Positions 26,461 to 36,103 of a DNA stretch of 64,000 nt are shown here, piece by piece. Origin of the DNA: Saccharicrinis aurantiacus (GTDB lineage: Bacteria; Bacteroidota; Bacteroidia; Bacteroidales; Marinilabiliaceae); the NCBI RefSeq assembly GCF_001660705.2, contig NZ_LYBV02000030.1, forward strand, positions 62,001-126,000, given 5' to 3'. The stretch's first letter is position 1. The number at the start of each line of letters is the position of its first letter. The position numbers were made by a program, and so were the translations under genes. The notes below the pieces were generated by a model that saw only the letters and a list, made by a program, of their open reading frames with translations, made no database searches and was not told where the DNA came from.

Positions 26461-26463
26461 GTT

Positions 26464-26892
26464 TTACTTTTTGTCGGCACTTATCATCCAATTAATTCCG
26501 AATTTGTCAGTACACATCCCAAAATACGATTCCCAAAAAGTATCAGCCATTGGCATACCTATTTTACCCTCAGTTGATAGTTGATTAAAAAAAGCATCGG
26601 CTTCTTCTTTTGAGTCTACGGATAGAGAAATAGCAAAGTTATCCCCAACGGTTACTTCTGTTGACCATCCGCCGCCAACATCGCTACCCATTAAAACAGT
26701 TTCTTTACTAATAGATAATGAAACATGCATAATTTTATCTTTTTCATCATCGCTAATAACAACTCCATCCATCGGTGGCATTTCACCAAATGTACTAATC
26801 ATTTCAAAATCTTTGTTAAACACGGTTTTGTAAAAAGTAAAAGCCTCGCGACAGTTGCCGTTAAAAGTTAGATAAACATTAATAGTTGCCAT
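26464..26892 (-). CDS. VOC-family protein (PhnB-like)
   Basis: A 142-residue protein of the vicinal oxygen chelate superfamily in its PhnB/YjdN-like form. The N-terminus has the characteristic MATINVYLTFNGNCREAFTFYKT start of these small dimeric proteins. The end has SYFGMCTDKFGINWMI, the typical C-terminal strand before the tail. Paired beta-alpha-beta-beta-beta units span ~3-70 and ~75-140. Members lack a common reaction, and most are unassigned or bind small molecules. The gene is alone and convergent with the 754-residue gene, sharing the hairpin at 26435-26460. No functional link to its neighbours is visible. Confidence 0.85.
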   Translation of the reverse strand: MATINVYLTFNGNCREAFTFYKTVFNKDFEMISTFGEMPPMDGVVISDDEKDKIMHVSLSISKETVLMGSDVGGGWSTEVTVGDNFAISLSVDSKEEADAFFNQLSTEGKIGMPMADTFWESYFGMCTDKFGINWMISADKK

Positions 26893-27086
26893 AGTATTTT
26901 ATTTTTATCGATTCTAAATAAAGGTAAGGCACTTTTATTATAATCTCAATAGGAGAGATAATTTACAGTTTTTGAAGATATCTTCTATGTCTTTATGGAT
27001 TACTCAAAAGTCTTCTTGGTCTATAATTGGAGCTCAGTATATATGACTTTTATGAGATACAATAAACACTTATAAAAATTAAAGTT

Positions 27087-27950
27087 ATGCGAAAAATTCA
27101 AATTGTATTAATAGTAGGTACATTGTTTTTAACTAGCTGTAATCTAAAGCAAAGCCAACAAACTAGCAATGATTCCATACGTCATTTTGCCGATGAGGTT
27201 GAGCATATTAGGTCAAGCATAAAGAGTGTAGAAGACATCAGCGCTATGCTAAAGTTGTCGGGGGTTGATTATAAACCAGAGCTCAGTCACGATCCTAATC
27301 TTTGGGTTCAATACCAGGGCAGCGAAATGCAAATGGCTGCTAATATGGGTTTATACATTGTTGATGGACTATATGAAGCCGCATATAGTGAAAATAGAAA
27401 TGGTTACTTAAGCTTTATGGCAGGTAAATCAATTGCTGAAAAGATTCATGCTGAAGATGCCTTTGAGGATATGGTAATTAATACCCTAAATCAAGGTGTA
27501 GCACCTTCTGATGAAGTACTTGATAAATTAAAGGAGGTGGTTTTCAATTGTGAAGATGTATTGACAGAACAAGATGCCATGCGTGTTTTCAGTGCTATGT
27601 TAGCTGGAGCTTACATTGAGAAGCAGTTTATCCTTTTTAACAGCATAACGGAACTGCCGGAGGAATTATCTCCTAACGAGAAGTTAGCCTTATCCTCAAG
27701 GTTGGTTATAGTGACAAAGGAGCAGTTAAAGCAGCTACCACATTTATTAAATTTAATTGATTTGTATAAAGCCACTAATGAAAATGATGTTATTTATAAC
27801 GATTTTGTTGTGCTCAACGATATGTGCGAATCTTTAAACTTAAATGAGTTTACAGGGATGGACTCAGCAGATGCCTTTGTTAATGATAAAAGGATAAAGG
27901 AGATTAATGATAAAGTTATTAAGATGAGAGCCTTTGTAGTGGGAGCTTAA
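27087..27950 (+). CDS. Hypothetical lipoprotein (287 aa)
   Basis: A lipoprotein of unknown function. Residues 1-18 are a lipoprotein signal with lipobox FLTSC (Cys18), so it should be anchored in a membrane facing the periplasm. The rest is predicted almost wholly alpha-helical, with segments such as RHFADEVEHIRSSIKSVEDI and LLNLIDLYKATNENDVIYND. No domain is recognised. It is a single gene: the previous gene is on the other strand 194 bases away, and a good terminator follows 14 bases after the stop. Confidence 0.7.
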   Translation: MRKIQIVLIVGTLFLTSCNLKQSQQTSNDSIRHFADEVEHIRSSIKSVEDISAMLKLSGVDYKPELSHDPNLWVQYQGSEMQMAANMGLYIVDGLYEAAYSENRNGYLSFMAGKSIAEKIHAEDAFEDMVINTLNQGVAPSDEVLDKLKEVVFNCEDVLTEQDAMRVFSAMLAGAYIEKQFILFNSITELPEELSPNEKLALSSRLVIVTKEQLKQLPHLLNLIDLYKATNENDVIYNDFVVLNDMCESLNLNEFTGMDSADAFVNDKRIKEINDKVIKMRAFVVGA

Positions 27951-27964
27951 TTCTTAAGATATAG

Positions 27965-28000
27965 AAAGAGCGACGTTCTAACACAGATCGTCGCTCTTTA
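27965..28000. terminator. Hairpin terminator after the 287-residue lipoprotein gene
   Basis: A perfect 11-bp stem (27965-27975 with 27989-27999; AAAGAGCGACG) with T at the 3' end and A at the 5' end. Its symmetry makes it usable from both sides, also for the convergent SusCD operon. Confidence 0.8.
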
Positions 28001-28022
28001 ATTGGAAATATATAGTACTTAT

Positions 28023-29738
28023 TTAAGGTCGTTCTTCAATATTTATCCATGAGAAACTATCCATGTACCACTCTTGATGGCCTTCGAAGTTTCCGGCTTT
28101 CGGATTGATTCGCAGTTTTACCTTATCACTAACCAAATCACTAGGTATAACTACATCTTCTGTAATTTTAACCCAAGTGTCTCTTGGTACTATTGATTCG
28201 CTAACATCAATAAAAGTTAAGTTAGAGTTAGGGTTGGCTGTTTGTATTTGCAATTCATTCATACCAGAACCCTGCTTTATATATATCATGAATGATAAAC
28301 GGTAGCTGCCAGCAGGCATTTTATCCATATCCAAGAATGTATAATCAATTCTACAGTTTCCTGAAGGGTAGGTGCCTTTTACACGCATAGAAGCTTCACC
28401 AATAATTTGACTAAATTCATCAGATTCAACTCGTTTAAAAATCCACGATTGACCATCAATATCAATGTTTGAGCCATTCATCCACCAACCCTGTGCTGAG
28501 GCTGACATTGCGTTTGCACTTGGGTTAAGTATTTCAAAACCTCCGAATTCAAGATCAATTCCTTCAAAGTAAAATGGTTTAACCTTAATATTGTCGAATT
28601 GGCTTAACATTCTATAATCAGTTGATTCAATTCCATTACCGGTATAGCTCACAGTAACCACATCAGAGTTATATATTCTTGAATCAAGTTCCAGATCAAT
28701 TACGCTATTGTCTTTCTTGCTGACTTGAGCACTTTTTACTTCTATAAAATCATCAAATCCGCTTGCAGCATTGGTAACGTACACCTTAAATTCACCTTCT
28801 TCATTGCTAAATGGATTGAGTAGGCCATTTACTTTAAAGCTGATTGAACCATCTAGGTTTTGCAAAATATCACCATCAATAATTAATGGTTTTGTGGATG
28901 GCACTACATTTACATGCAAAGGAATTTGTTTGCTTACGTTAGATCTAGGAATGTGCTCATCTCCTTCGCGTTCAGAGCGCATAGTTCCTAGTAGTTGAGG
29001 AAGAGGACCAACATTAAGGTAATTTACAATGGCTACAGAATCTGTAATGGTTTCAAAACTATTACTGTTGTGTATACGCCATGTTCTGCCTTCTGGTCGG
29101 TCTATAGTGGTTAAATCTACAAATTTAAGCGACTCACCTGCTTCAATATCCAATACTGGCCAATTGATAGAATCTGTAGTTTCAGGATTATCACTAGCTA
29201 ATACTTCTAACACTTCTTCCCAATCAGTAATATTACCTTCTTCGTTTAATATGCTTTTATAAATTTTAAAAGCAGGTTCCATATCGCCATATACATCCAC
29301 AAAAAATGTAGTATCAATAACCCAAATGCCATCTTTCTCAATGGCAGTTAAAGTATCATTACCATTAAATGTAACCTCCTCGCTAAAAGTATTGTATAGT
29401 CTTACTTTTTGTATACCAATACTATCGAATAACACATGTATGATTTCATCATTGGTTGATAAACCCATTTCAGGTAAGATAAAATCATATAGGTTGGTAT
29501 CTTGACGACTAAAATCATCAGACATAAAATAATTACCATCAGAGATGGCCCATTCATGACTTAATGCGCCTTGTGATAAATCCATGAATGAAGCAAAATC
29601 ACCTTTTTCAACAATGGCATGACTTGTTAAAGTATTAGTCCAGGTAACATCTGAAAAATCACCGCCAATAGATTCGTCTTTACATGAAACAAATCCTATT
29701 GCAATTATTAGTGCCGTTATATATAATTTGATATTCAT
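28023..29738 (-). CDS. Surface glycan-binding lipoprotein of the SusCD operon (SusE position)
   Basis: The third gene of a susC-susD-lipoprotein operon. The start chosen (ATG at 29738) gives a lipoprotein signal with lipobox GFVSC (Cys19); a TTG three codons upstream is less likely. Residues ~20-230 read like Ig/PKD-type beta domains (ALSHEWAISDGNYFMSDDF and, later, GRTWRIHNSNSF). The C-terminal ~170 residues form a beta-sandwich (GWWMNGSNIDIDG, PAGSYRLSFMIYIKQG, GHQEWYMDSFSWINIEE) resembling carbohydrate-binding domains of the CBM4/9/16 fold. It probably captures glycan at the cell surface for the SusCD transporter. Assignment rests on position and architecture, as SusE-position proteins diverge fast. 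Confidence 0.75.
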   Translation of the reverse strand: MNIKLYITALIIAIGFVSCKDESIGGDFSDVTWTNTLTSHAIVEKGDFASFMDLSQGALSHEWAISDGNYFMSDDFSRQDTNLYDFILPEMGLSTNDEIIHVLFDSIGIQKVRLYNTFSEEVTFNGNDTLTAIEKDGIWVIDTTFFVDVYGDMEPAFKIYKSILNEEGNITDWEEVLEVLASDNPETTDSINWPVLDIEAGESLKFVDLTTIDRPEGRTWRIHNSNSFETITDSVAIVNYLNVGPLPQLLGTMRSEREGDEHIPRSNVSKQIPLHVNVVPSTKPLIIDGDILQNLDGSISFKVNGLLNPFSNEEGEFKVYVTNAASGFDDFIEVKSAQVSKKDNSVIDLELDSRIYNSDVVTVSYTGNGIESTDYRMLSQFDNIKVKPFYFEGIDLEFGGFEILNPSANAMSASAQGWWMNGSNIDIDGQSWIFKRVESDEFSQIIGEASMRVKGTYPSGNCRIDYTFLDMDKMPAGSYRLSFMIYIKQGSGMNELQIQTANPNSNLTFIDVSESIVPRDTWVKITEDVVIPSDLVSDKVKLRINPKAGNFEGHQEWYMDSFSWINIEERP

Positions 29739-29752
29739 AACTTCCAATTTTC

Positions 29753-31576
29753 TTATTTCTTATTGAATATGTTAGGGTTATTCAATATCTCGCTTAAAGG
29801 AATAGGTAAATAGTCGTGTACTTCGTTGATGTAGTTTTGTGAAGCCGCCTCGAAATCATCAAGAATAATTGACCCATTACCTGGATCATAATCCACGATC
29901 ATGCTTCTCCAGTTATTTTTGTCCTTACCATCCAAGTCGGTAAACGTGAAAGTATCTACCCAATATTTACGCTTATACAAATCCTCAAAATTTTGTTTGG
30001 CAATACCCCATCGTCGTAAGTCAATATTTCTGATAGAATGTCCCTCTGAGGATAACTCTAATGGTTTATCGATGTGCATTAATTGCTTCATTAACGATGT
30101 TTGATCATATTCTACGTTATTATAGTCGTGATTAGCACCGTGTTTTGAACCTGATTCAGTGCCTAATAATTCTAAGCCCCAACGCACTCTAACATCATTC
30201 ATTAAATCAAGTGCTTCTTGAATCTCATTTTTTTGAATATGACATTCAGCCATTAATAACACTACTTCAGCCAAGCGGTTTACGGTTACATTTTTTCCTG
30301 ATCGGTTTTGACCTTCAGATAAATTTCGCTCACTATCAGTAATATCATGATTCGTATATTTTTTGTAATAAGCAAATTCGTAGTTTGAAAAAGTGGCTAC
30401 CTGCGGAACATTACCTATTATGTAATATTTAGTATCAATATCATTAACCAAGGCTACCATTGAAGAGGCTCGTAATGGAACGTTACGCATGCGCTGCATG
30501 CCATCGTCATTATTTACCCAGTTACGTTGGTCTTGACTATCCATTTTTTCGTGGCTATACTCATAAGCTAACCATGCAGTTGGCAACCATTTACGTCCGC
30601 CACCAATTGTTCCACCAGGAGCAGAGCGGCCTAAACGATTGGTTAAACTAGCTTCGTCGAAGTGATTTAACTCAGGACGAAGACCTAAAGCATAAACAAT
30701 TTCGAATATCGATTCTTTATTTAATTCCCCAGCCGATGTAAATAATAAATCCATATCATCAACCAATTCGTATGCATATTCTGGGTTATTGATTACATCA
30801 TCAAAATAAAACATTGCTGAATCAATGCTCTCTGTATTATTTATAGCAATACCATCTTTATACTCAACATCGTAAATATGACTCAGGCCAAGTATTGTTG
30901 CTGCTGCACCTTTGGTTACCTTTCCCTTATTGCGAGCTAGGTTTGGATATTGACTAGGTAGATTTTCATAGGCATAGTAAAGGTCGTTTCTTACAAAATT
31001 TACCACCTCTTCGCGATCAGAAACTGGAATGTTGAAATCATCTAAACCATTTTCTAAAGATGGAACAAAATCGCGTATGATTACTTCGCCGTTGTTAAAT
31101 GAAGTATAGGCGTAAAAGTGATATAGTGCCCTAAAGAATTTAGATTGACCCATTAATTCCGACCATCTATCTAAGTCGATATTCTCGTTGTTTTCTTTTA
31201 GATGCTCAAGGCCCTCAATTACTTGATTACTTCTGAATACACCCTCATAAATGGCTTCCCATTTTTTAGATACAGATACCGTTCCGTTATTGTAGGTTTG
31301 ATAGTACCATACAGCATTTGGATCAGTTGGACTTGGGCGATTAAACCCTGGGTATCCACAATCAGAACGTAAAGCTTCTTCTTCTATGTTCAGTATGTAA
31401 TGGTTCAGCATTGTACCATATACAGTAACTAAGGTTGCTTCAGCTTCATCAAGTGTTTTATAATAATCTTCTTTTGGTTTAAAGTTGGGGTTGGTTTCCG
31501 TTAGATAATCACTGCAGGATGTTAAAGCGCACACTGCAAGAGTTATAAAAAGGTATTTTATATTATTGATCTTCAT
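29753..31576 (-). CDS. SusD/RagB-family surface glycan-binding lipoprotein
   Basis: SusD-like lipoprotein that caps a SusC transporter and binds oligosaccharide at the outer face of the outer membrane. Lipobox ALTSC with Cys21, followed by SDYLTETNPNFKPKEDYYKT, the usual SusD start. The helical repeats follow (SELMGQSKFFRALYHFYAYTSFN is the characteristic RagB signature region; ALDLMNDVRVRWGLE is the conserved late helix), and the end carries HDYLPIPLSEILNNPN. Length of 607 residues is in the family range. It lies 21 bases after susC and 14 bases before the third lipoprotein gene, so the three form an operon. The sugar recognised cannot be told from sequence; cello-oligosaccharide is a guess from the nearby cellulases. 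Confidence 0.93.
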   Translation of the reverse strand: MKINNIKYLFITLAVCALTSCSDYLTETNPNFKPKEDYYKTLDEAEATLVTVYGTMLNHYILNIEEEALRSDCGYPGFNRPSPTDPNAVWYYQTYNNGTVSVSKKWEAIYEGVFRSNQVIEGLEHLKENNENIDLDRWSELMGQSKFFRALYHFYAYTSFNNGEVIIRDFVPSLENGLDDFNIPVSDREEVVNFVRNDLYYAYENLPSQYPNLARNKGKVTKGAAATILGLSHIYDVEYKDGIAINNTESIDSAMFYFDDVINNPEYAYELVDDMDLLFTSAGELNKESIFEIVYALGLRPELNHFDEASLTNRLGRSAPGGTIGGGRKWLPTAWLAYEYSHEKMDSQDQRNWVNNDDGMQRMRNVPLRASSMVALVNDIDTKYYIIGNVPQVATFSNYEFAYYKKYTNHDITDSERNLSEGQNRSGKNVTVNRLAEVVLLMAECHIQKNEIQEALDLMNDVRVRWGLELLGTESGSKHGANHDYNNVEYDQTSLMKQLMHIDKPLELSSEGHSIRNIDLRRWGIAKQNFEDLYKRKYWVDTFTFTDLDGKDKNNWRSMIVDYDPGNGSIILDDFEAASQNYINEVHDYLPIPLSEILNNPNIFNKK

Positions 31577-31597
31577 TTCTGCGTTGTTTTAGATTCG

Positions 31598-34500
31598 TTA
31601 AAAGTCAAGAACAATTCCCATGATATATTGCGCAGCTACCGGATAATTTCCCTTATCAAGTCCACGACTAGTAAGACCGTTACCGCCTACCTCAGGGTCG
31701 AAACCTGTGTAGTTAGTGAAGGTTAATGGATTTTGAGCGGTAACATAAGCTCTAAATTTTCCCATCCCCATTTTTTCGGCCAATGGCTTAGGGAAAGTGT
31801 AGCCAAATGTAATGGCACGTAAACGTAAAAAAGAACCATCCTCTAACCACATATCAGTATACCCGCGGTAGTTATCATGTGCTTTACTATCGCCTCTGTA
31901 AACAGGTAGAGGAGCGTTAGGGTTAGCATATGACCAGGTATGAATTTGATCGGCATGGCGTCCGTAGCTATATGCTGCGGCTTTGCTACCATTCATTACG
32001 TCGTTACCAACAGACGCATACCATTGCATCATAAAATCGAAGCCTTTATATTCAAGATTGGTATTGAAGCCAATTTCAAAATCAGGAAGACCACTTCCCA
32101 TATATTCACGATCATCGGCAGTAATTTCTCCATCACCATTGGTGTCAACATATCTTAAGTCACCCATTTGTGCACTAGGTACTAATTGGCGATATTGCCT
32201 CAGTTCGTCTTCAGTTCTGATAACGCCATCGGTTCTATGTAAGAAAAAAGCCCCTGCTTCATATCCCTCTGCAAGTACTGTAATTTTTGAGTTAGGATCA
32301 CCACTAATAAGCCCACTATCGGTTGAGTATATTGGGCCTGATCCTGTCATGTTTGTAATTTGATTGGTGTTTTTAGTAAACGTTGTACTAACGCCCCAAT
32401 TTACTTTTCCGGTTTGAGTTCTCCATCCAGCAGCAAACTCAAAACCTTGGTTTACCATATCTCCAACATTTAAAGTAACCCTGCTTTCAGCTCCTGTTCC
32501 AACACCAGCAGACGAGGGTAATTGAACTGGAAATAACATATCATTTTTACGTGTGTCGTAATAATCGGCAGAAAAGGTTAAACGGTTTTTGAATAAACCT
32601 AAGTCTATACCAACGTTGGCTTGGATTGAAGTTTCCCATTTAACCAATTCGTTGGCATATTGGGTTTGGGCTGCACCGTTTGCCAATAACTCCATACCAT
32701 ATTCTCCGAAAGGATAGAAAATACCTTGTGTGATGTTGTTATAAAAACTATACGAAGCAAAATTTTGATTTCCGGTAGTACCGTAACTAGCTCTAAACTT
32801 AAAATTGTTCGCTACGTCAGCAAGTGGTTGCCAGAAAGCTTCGTCAGAAATATTCCAAGCTGCCGAAACAGAAGGGAACATACCCCATCGGTACTCCTCG
32901 GCAAAGCGTGATGATCCATCGTATCTAACACTTGCACTTATTAAATAGCGGCTTTTATAATCGTACTGTGCACGTGCTATAGTACCCACTAATTTATCCG
33001 CCTTATCGCGCCCGTTAGAGTATATGTAAGGGTTAAGAATAGCACCATCAATTACTTTTATGTCATTATCTACAACGCCTCTTTTTCCACCATAGAAACT
33101 TTCAAAAGTATAGGCCTCTAAACTCATGGCTCCTGTAGCTGTAAATTTATGATCTTTAATCTTTTTTGTGTAGTTAACACTACCATCCCAACTTACTGCA
33201 GTATTTCTACTACTAGTCATTTCAACATAACTATCAAGTGGGTTATTAATTTGAACACCATCGTTATTCACAATTTTAAATTGAGGAGAAAAACGGTGTC
33301 TTCTGTCGTTACGTACATTGGCTCCAAAATTGGTGGTGAAACTTAATTCTTTGCTTGCCTGATAGGTGGCACTTACGTTACCAAAAAGTTTATCTCGGGT
33401 GTTGTTGTCTTCTGTTTGAAGTGCTCTTAGGGCAGAATTTAAAGCTGTTGCTTGAGGTCCACCGGCAACACCATCGGTTTCAAAAACATCACCACCATCA
33501 CTTGGTAAATATTGGTATGGCATCATTCTTATGTTTTGAGTAAGGATGTTACCTGCGGCTTTGTCATTTTCTTCAACCGTGAAACCAACGCCTGCTTTAA
33601 CACGCCATTTACCTTTTTTATACATGGTATTGGCACGTGCGTTATATCTTTCAAAAGCTGAGTTAGTTACAATACCATCCTGGTTATAATATCCAAACAC
33701 CACGTTGTACGATAAATCTTTACTACCCCCAGTAATGTTGATGTTATAATTTTGAACAGCAGCATTGTCGTTGTGCACCAAAGGAGATAGGCTATTATCG
33801 TTAACGTAATTGTATTTATTACGGTTGATTAATATATTTCCTTCATCATCGTTATTCCCATTAACATTTCGTTCAAAAAGGATATCAAAGTAGGTTTGTT
33901 CTTGCGCATTCATTAATGGAGTGCCCGATGTAATTTTTTGGATACCATAACTAGCATCCGCTTTAATTTTAATCTGTCCACTTTCTCCTTGTTTGGTGGT
34001 GATAAGGATAACTCCTGCAGAACCTCTAGTACCATAAATAGCACACGATGCAGCATCCTTAAGTATGTCGATAGTTTCAATTTCGTTATTACTTAGTCTA
34101 GGGTCGCCGTCTTGTGGAATACCATCCACAACGTACAAAGGTAAATTTGATCCAGTAACGGATGAAATACCCCTAATTTGAATATTTGAAGATGCTCCTG
34201 GAGCACCAGAACTTGCAGTGACATTAACCCCTGCAATTTGCCCTTGTAGCGCTGTTCCTAAATCAGAGGTTACAATTTTCTGAATATCTTCACCCTTAAC
34301 ATGAGCTACCGAACCGGTTAACTCTTTCTTTTTAACAGATCCGTATCCAATAGCTACTACCTCGCCTAAGTCGATAGTTTCAGGAGCTAATGATACATTA
34401 AGTGTTTTATCTTTAACTTTCTTTTCGCTTGTTTGGAGCCCTATAAATGAAAAGACTAAAATATCACCTTCATTTGCTTTAATACTATACTTACCGTTAA

Positions 34501-34696
34501 AGTCAGTAATAGTGCCAGTAGATGTTCCCTTAATCATAACACTTACCCCGGGAACAGGTAAGTTATCTTCATGCGAAATAATAACACCAGTAACGGCAAT
34601 ATTATTTGATTGAGCTTGCGATTCAATGCAAACAGCAAGCAATAAAACCCAAAGTAGATATCCCTTGCGTTTTAAAATCTCATGTAGTTGTTTCAT
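31598..34696 (-). CDS. SusC/RagA-family TonB-dependent outer-membrane transporter
   Basis: Energy-dependent importer of oligosaccharides (or peptides) through the outer membrane, paired with the SusD protein that follows after 21 bases. Signal peptide ~1-29; carboxypeptidase-regulatory-like domain ~32-105 (TGVIISHEDNLPVPGVSVMIKGT, the usual SusC start); plug domain ~115-230 with GQIAGVNVTASSGAPG and the SusC signature LYVVDGIPQDGD; beta-barrel to the end (~240-1032), finishing in AAQYIMGIVLDF with the terminal aromatic residue. The 1032-residue length is normal. No SusR, ECF sigma/anti-sigma or enzyme gene adjoins it. A gap of 525 bases lies upstream. Confidence 0.94.
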   Translation of the reverse strand: MKQLHEILKRKGYLLWVLLLAVCIESQAQSNNIAVTGVIISHEDNLPVPGVSVMIKGTSTGTITDFNGKYSIKANEGDILVFSFIGLQTSEKKVKDKTLNVSLAPETIDLGEVVAIGYGSVKKKELTGSVAHVKGEDIQKIVTSDLGTALQGQIAGVNVTASSGAPGASSNIQIRGISSVTGSNLPLYVVDGIPQDGDPRLSNNEIETIDILKDAASCAIYGTRGSAGVILITTKQGESGQIKIKADASYGIQKITSGTPLMNAQEQTYFDILFERNVNGNNDDEGNILINRNKYNYVNDNSLSPLVHNDNAAVQNYNINITGGSKDLSYNVVFGYYNQDGIVTNSAFERYNARANTMYKKGKWRVKAGVGFTVEENDKAAGNILTQNIRMMPYQYLPSDGGDVFETDGVAGGPQATALNSALRALQTEDNNTRDKLFGNVSATYQASKELSFTTNFGANVRNDRRHRFSPQFKIVNNDGVQINNPLDSYVEMTSSRNTAVSWDGSVNYTKKIKDHKFTATGAMSLEAYTFESFYGGKRGVVDNDIKVIDGAILNPYIYSNGRDKADKLVGTIARAQYDYKSRYLISASVRYDGSSRFAEEYRWGMFPSVSAAWNISDEAFWQPLADVANNFKFRASYGTTGNQNFASYSFYNNITQGIFYPFGEYGMELLANGAAQTQYANELVKWETSIQANVGIDLGLFKNRLTFSADYYDTRKNDMLFPVQLPSSAGVGTGAESRVTLNVGDMVNQGFEFAAGWRTQTGKVNWGVSTTFTKNTNQITNMTGSGPIYSTDSGLISGDPNSKITVLAEGYEAGAFFLHRTDGVIRTEDELRQYRQLVPSAQMGDLRYVDTNGDGEITADDREYMGSGLPDFEIGFNTNLEYKGFDFMMQWYASVGNDVMNGSKAAAYSYGRHADQIHTWSYANPNAPLPVYRGDSKAHDNYRGYTDMWLEDGSFLRLRAITFGYTFPKPLAEKMGMGKFRAYVTAQNPLTFTNYTGFDPEVGGNGLTSRGLDKGNYPVAAQYIMGIVLDF

Positions 34697-35221
34697 TCTC
34701 GTTTGTATGTTGTAGTTAGTAGTGTGTTTTTTTTCACAAACTAGAGAATGATGTAAGTTTTGTTCCTTATTATGTTATAAAAATTAATTAATAGTTTATC
34801 TCAGGTCGATGTAATTTTGCATAGGAGAGTTTTTATACGAAGAGAGGTTAATGGTGTTTGGTTTATAGGTGTTAAAATACGAATGCAAATATTTAACAAT
34901 TTAAACTAATAATGTTCTCATAAGTTTAATTAATGTGCTTTTGGGTTATAATACTATTTAAAGCTTGTTGTGTAAGTGGTTAATGCCTTTGTTTATTGTA
35001 ACTTACAGAAATGTGTGTTTTGATTTTAATTTTTAACACTTATCTAATGTAATTAAATTTTATATGTGATTTTAAAGAAAAGAACCACCATAGAAGGCAC
35101 GATTCCCTTGGTTATATTTCTAATTTTGGTTAAAAACCATAAAGAAAGGTATAATGGGTAGATGGTTTTTGAAAAATTGAACTATTATTGAGAATATTGT
35201 AAAAAAAACAAAATATATCGA
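34697..35221. other. Long AT-rich intergenic region upstream of susC
   Basis: This 525-base region separates susC (minus) from the patatin gene (plus), so it holds both promoters. A -7 box TAATTTTG at 35121-35128 could serve the patatin gene. No small gene, RNA or repeat is recognisable. Confidence 0.5.
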
Positions 35222-36103
35222 ATGTCAAAAAATGTAGCATTAGTTCTTTCAAGTGGAGGAGCACGAGGAATTTCTCATATTGGGGTTATAGAAAAGATTA
35301 TAGAATTGGGTTATAATATAACTTCAATATCGGGTACCTCAATTGGTGCGTTAATCGGTGGACTTTATGTAGCCGGACATATGGATGATTATAAAAAATG
35401 GGTTTGCTCATTGGGGAAAGGGGATGTTTTTTCGTTAATGGATTTTCAGTTAAAATCAGAAGGGATTATTAAAGGTAATAAAGTTTTCAATCACATGGAG
35501 CAGTGGTTGAATAAGTACAATATTGAAGATCTGGATATTCCTTTTTCTGCTGTTGCCAGTGATATATTAAATAGAGAAGAAATTGTATTTACCTCAGGCA
35601 ATCTATCTGATGCCATAAGAGCCTCAGTTGCAGTGCCTGGATTTTTAGCACCATTTAAACGTAATGACCAATGGTTATTTGATGGGGGCGTAATTAATCC
35701 AATTCCTCTTAATAGGGTAGAAAGGAGAGAGGGAGATATGCTAGTAGCCGTAGATTTGAATGCTTTTGTTCCCAATAGAACCGATTTAGTTGAAAAAGAG
35801 GATGAAAATCCAAGCTTATTTCAATCGCCAAGACTTACAGAAATGATGAATTGGTTCAATCAGCGTATAAGAGGGGGAAAGGATGGTGAAAAGCTTGATA
35901 TATCCTATGTAAACTTAATGACACAAATGTTTGATATGATGCAAGAACAAATTTCTAAAACCAGTATTGCAGCTATTAAGCCAGATGTATTAATAAAAAT
36001 ACCGCGAGATATTTGCAGTACTTTTGAGTTTCATAAATCTAAAGAAATGATAAAATTAGGTTATGAAACCGCAACAGAAGCTTTTAGCAAGATTGATTAT
36101 TAA
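35222..36103 (+). CDS. Patatin-like phospholipase
   Basis: A cytoplasmic or membrane-associated serine lipase of the patatin/RssA type (293 residues). The oxyanion loop is SSGGARG (10-16), the nucleophile Ser40 lies in SGTSIGALIGG, and the catalytic Asp154 in WLFDGGVINPIPL completes the Ser-Asp dyad. The remaining C-terminal part is helical, with no transmembrane beta-barrel domain, so this is the short soluble form and not a surface-exported one. It may cleave acyl chains from phospholipids. The 3' end overlaps the convergent acyltransferase gene by 20 bases, an odd arrangement for two lipid-turnover genes. A -7 box lies ~94 bases upstream. Confidence 0.9.
   Translation: MSKNVALVLSSGGARGISHIGVIEKIIELGYNITSISGTSIGALIGGLYVAGHMDDYKKWVCSLGKGDVFSLMDFQLKSEGIIKGNKVFNHMEQWLNKYNIEDLDIPFSAVASDILNREEIVFTSGNLSDAIRASVAVPGFLAPFKRNDQWLFDGGVINPIPLNRVERREGDMLVAVDLNAFVPNRTDLVEKEDENPSLFQSPRLTEMMNWFNQRIRGGKDGEKLDISYVNLMTQMFDMMQEQISKTSIAAIKPDVLIKIPRDICSTFEFHKSKEMIKLGYETATEAFSKIDY

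Noticed and set aside
34697-35221. Hidden small gene or RNA upstream of susC
   Set aside because: Only AT-rich sequence with one -7 box was found; no ORF or stable structure.
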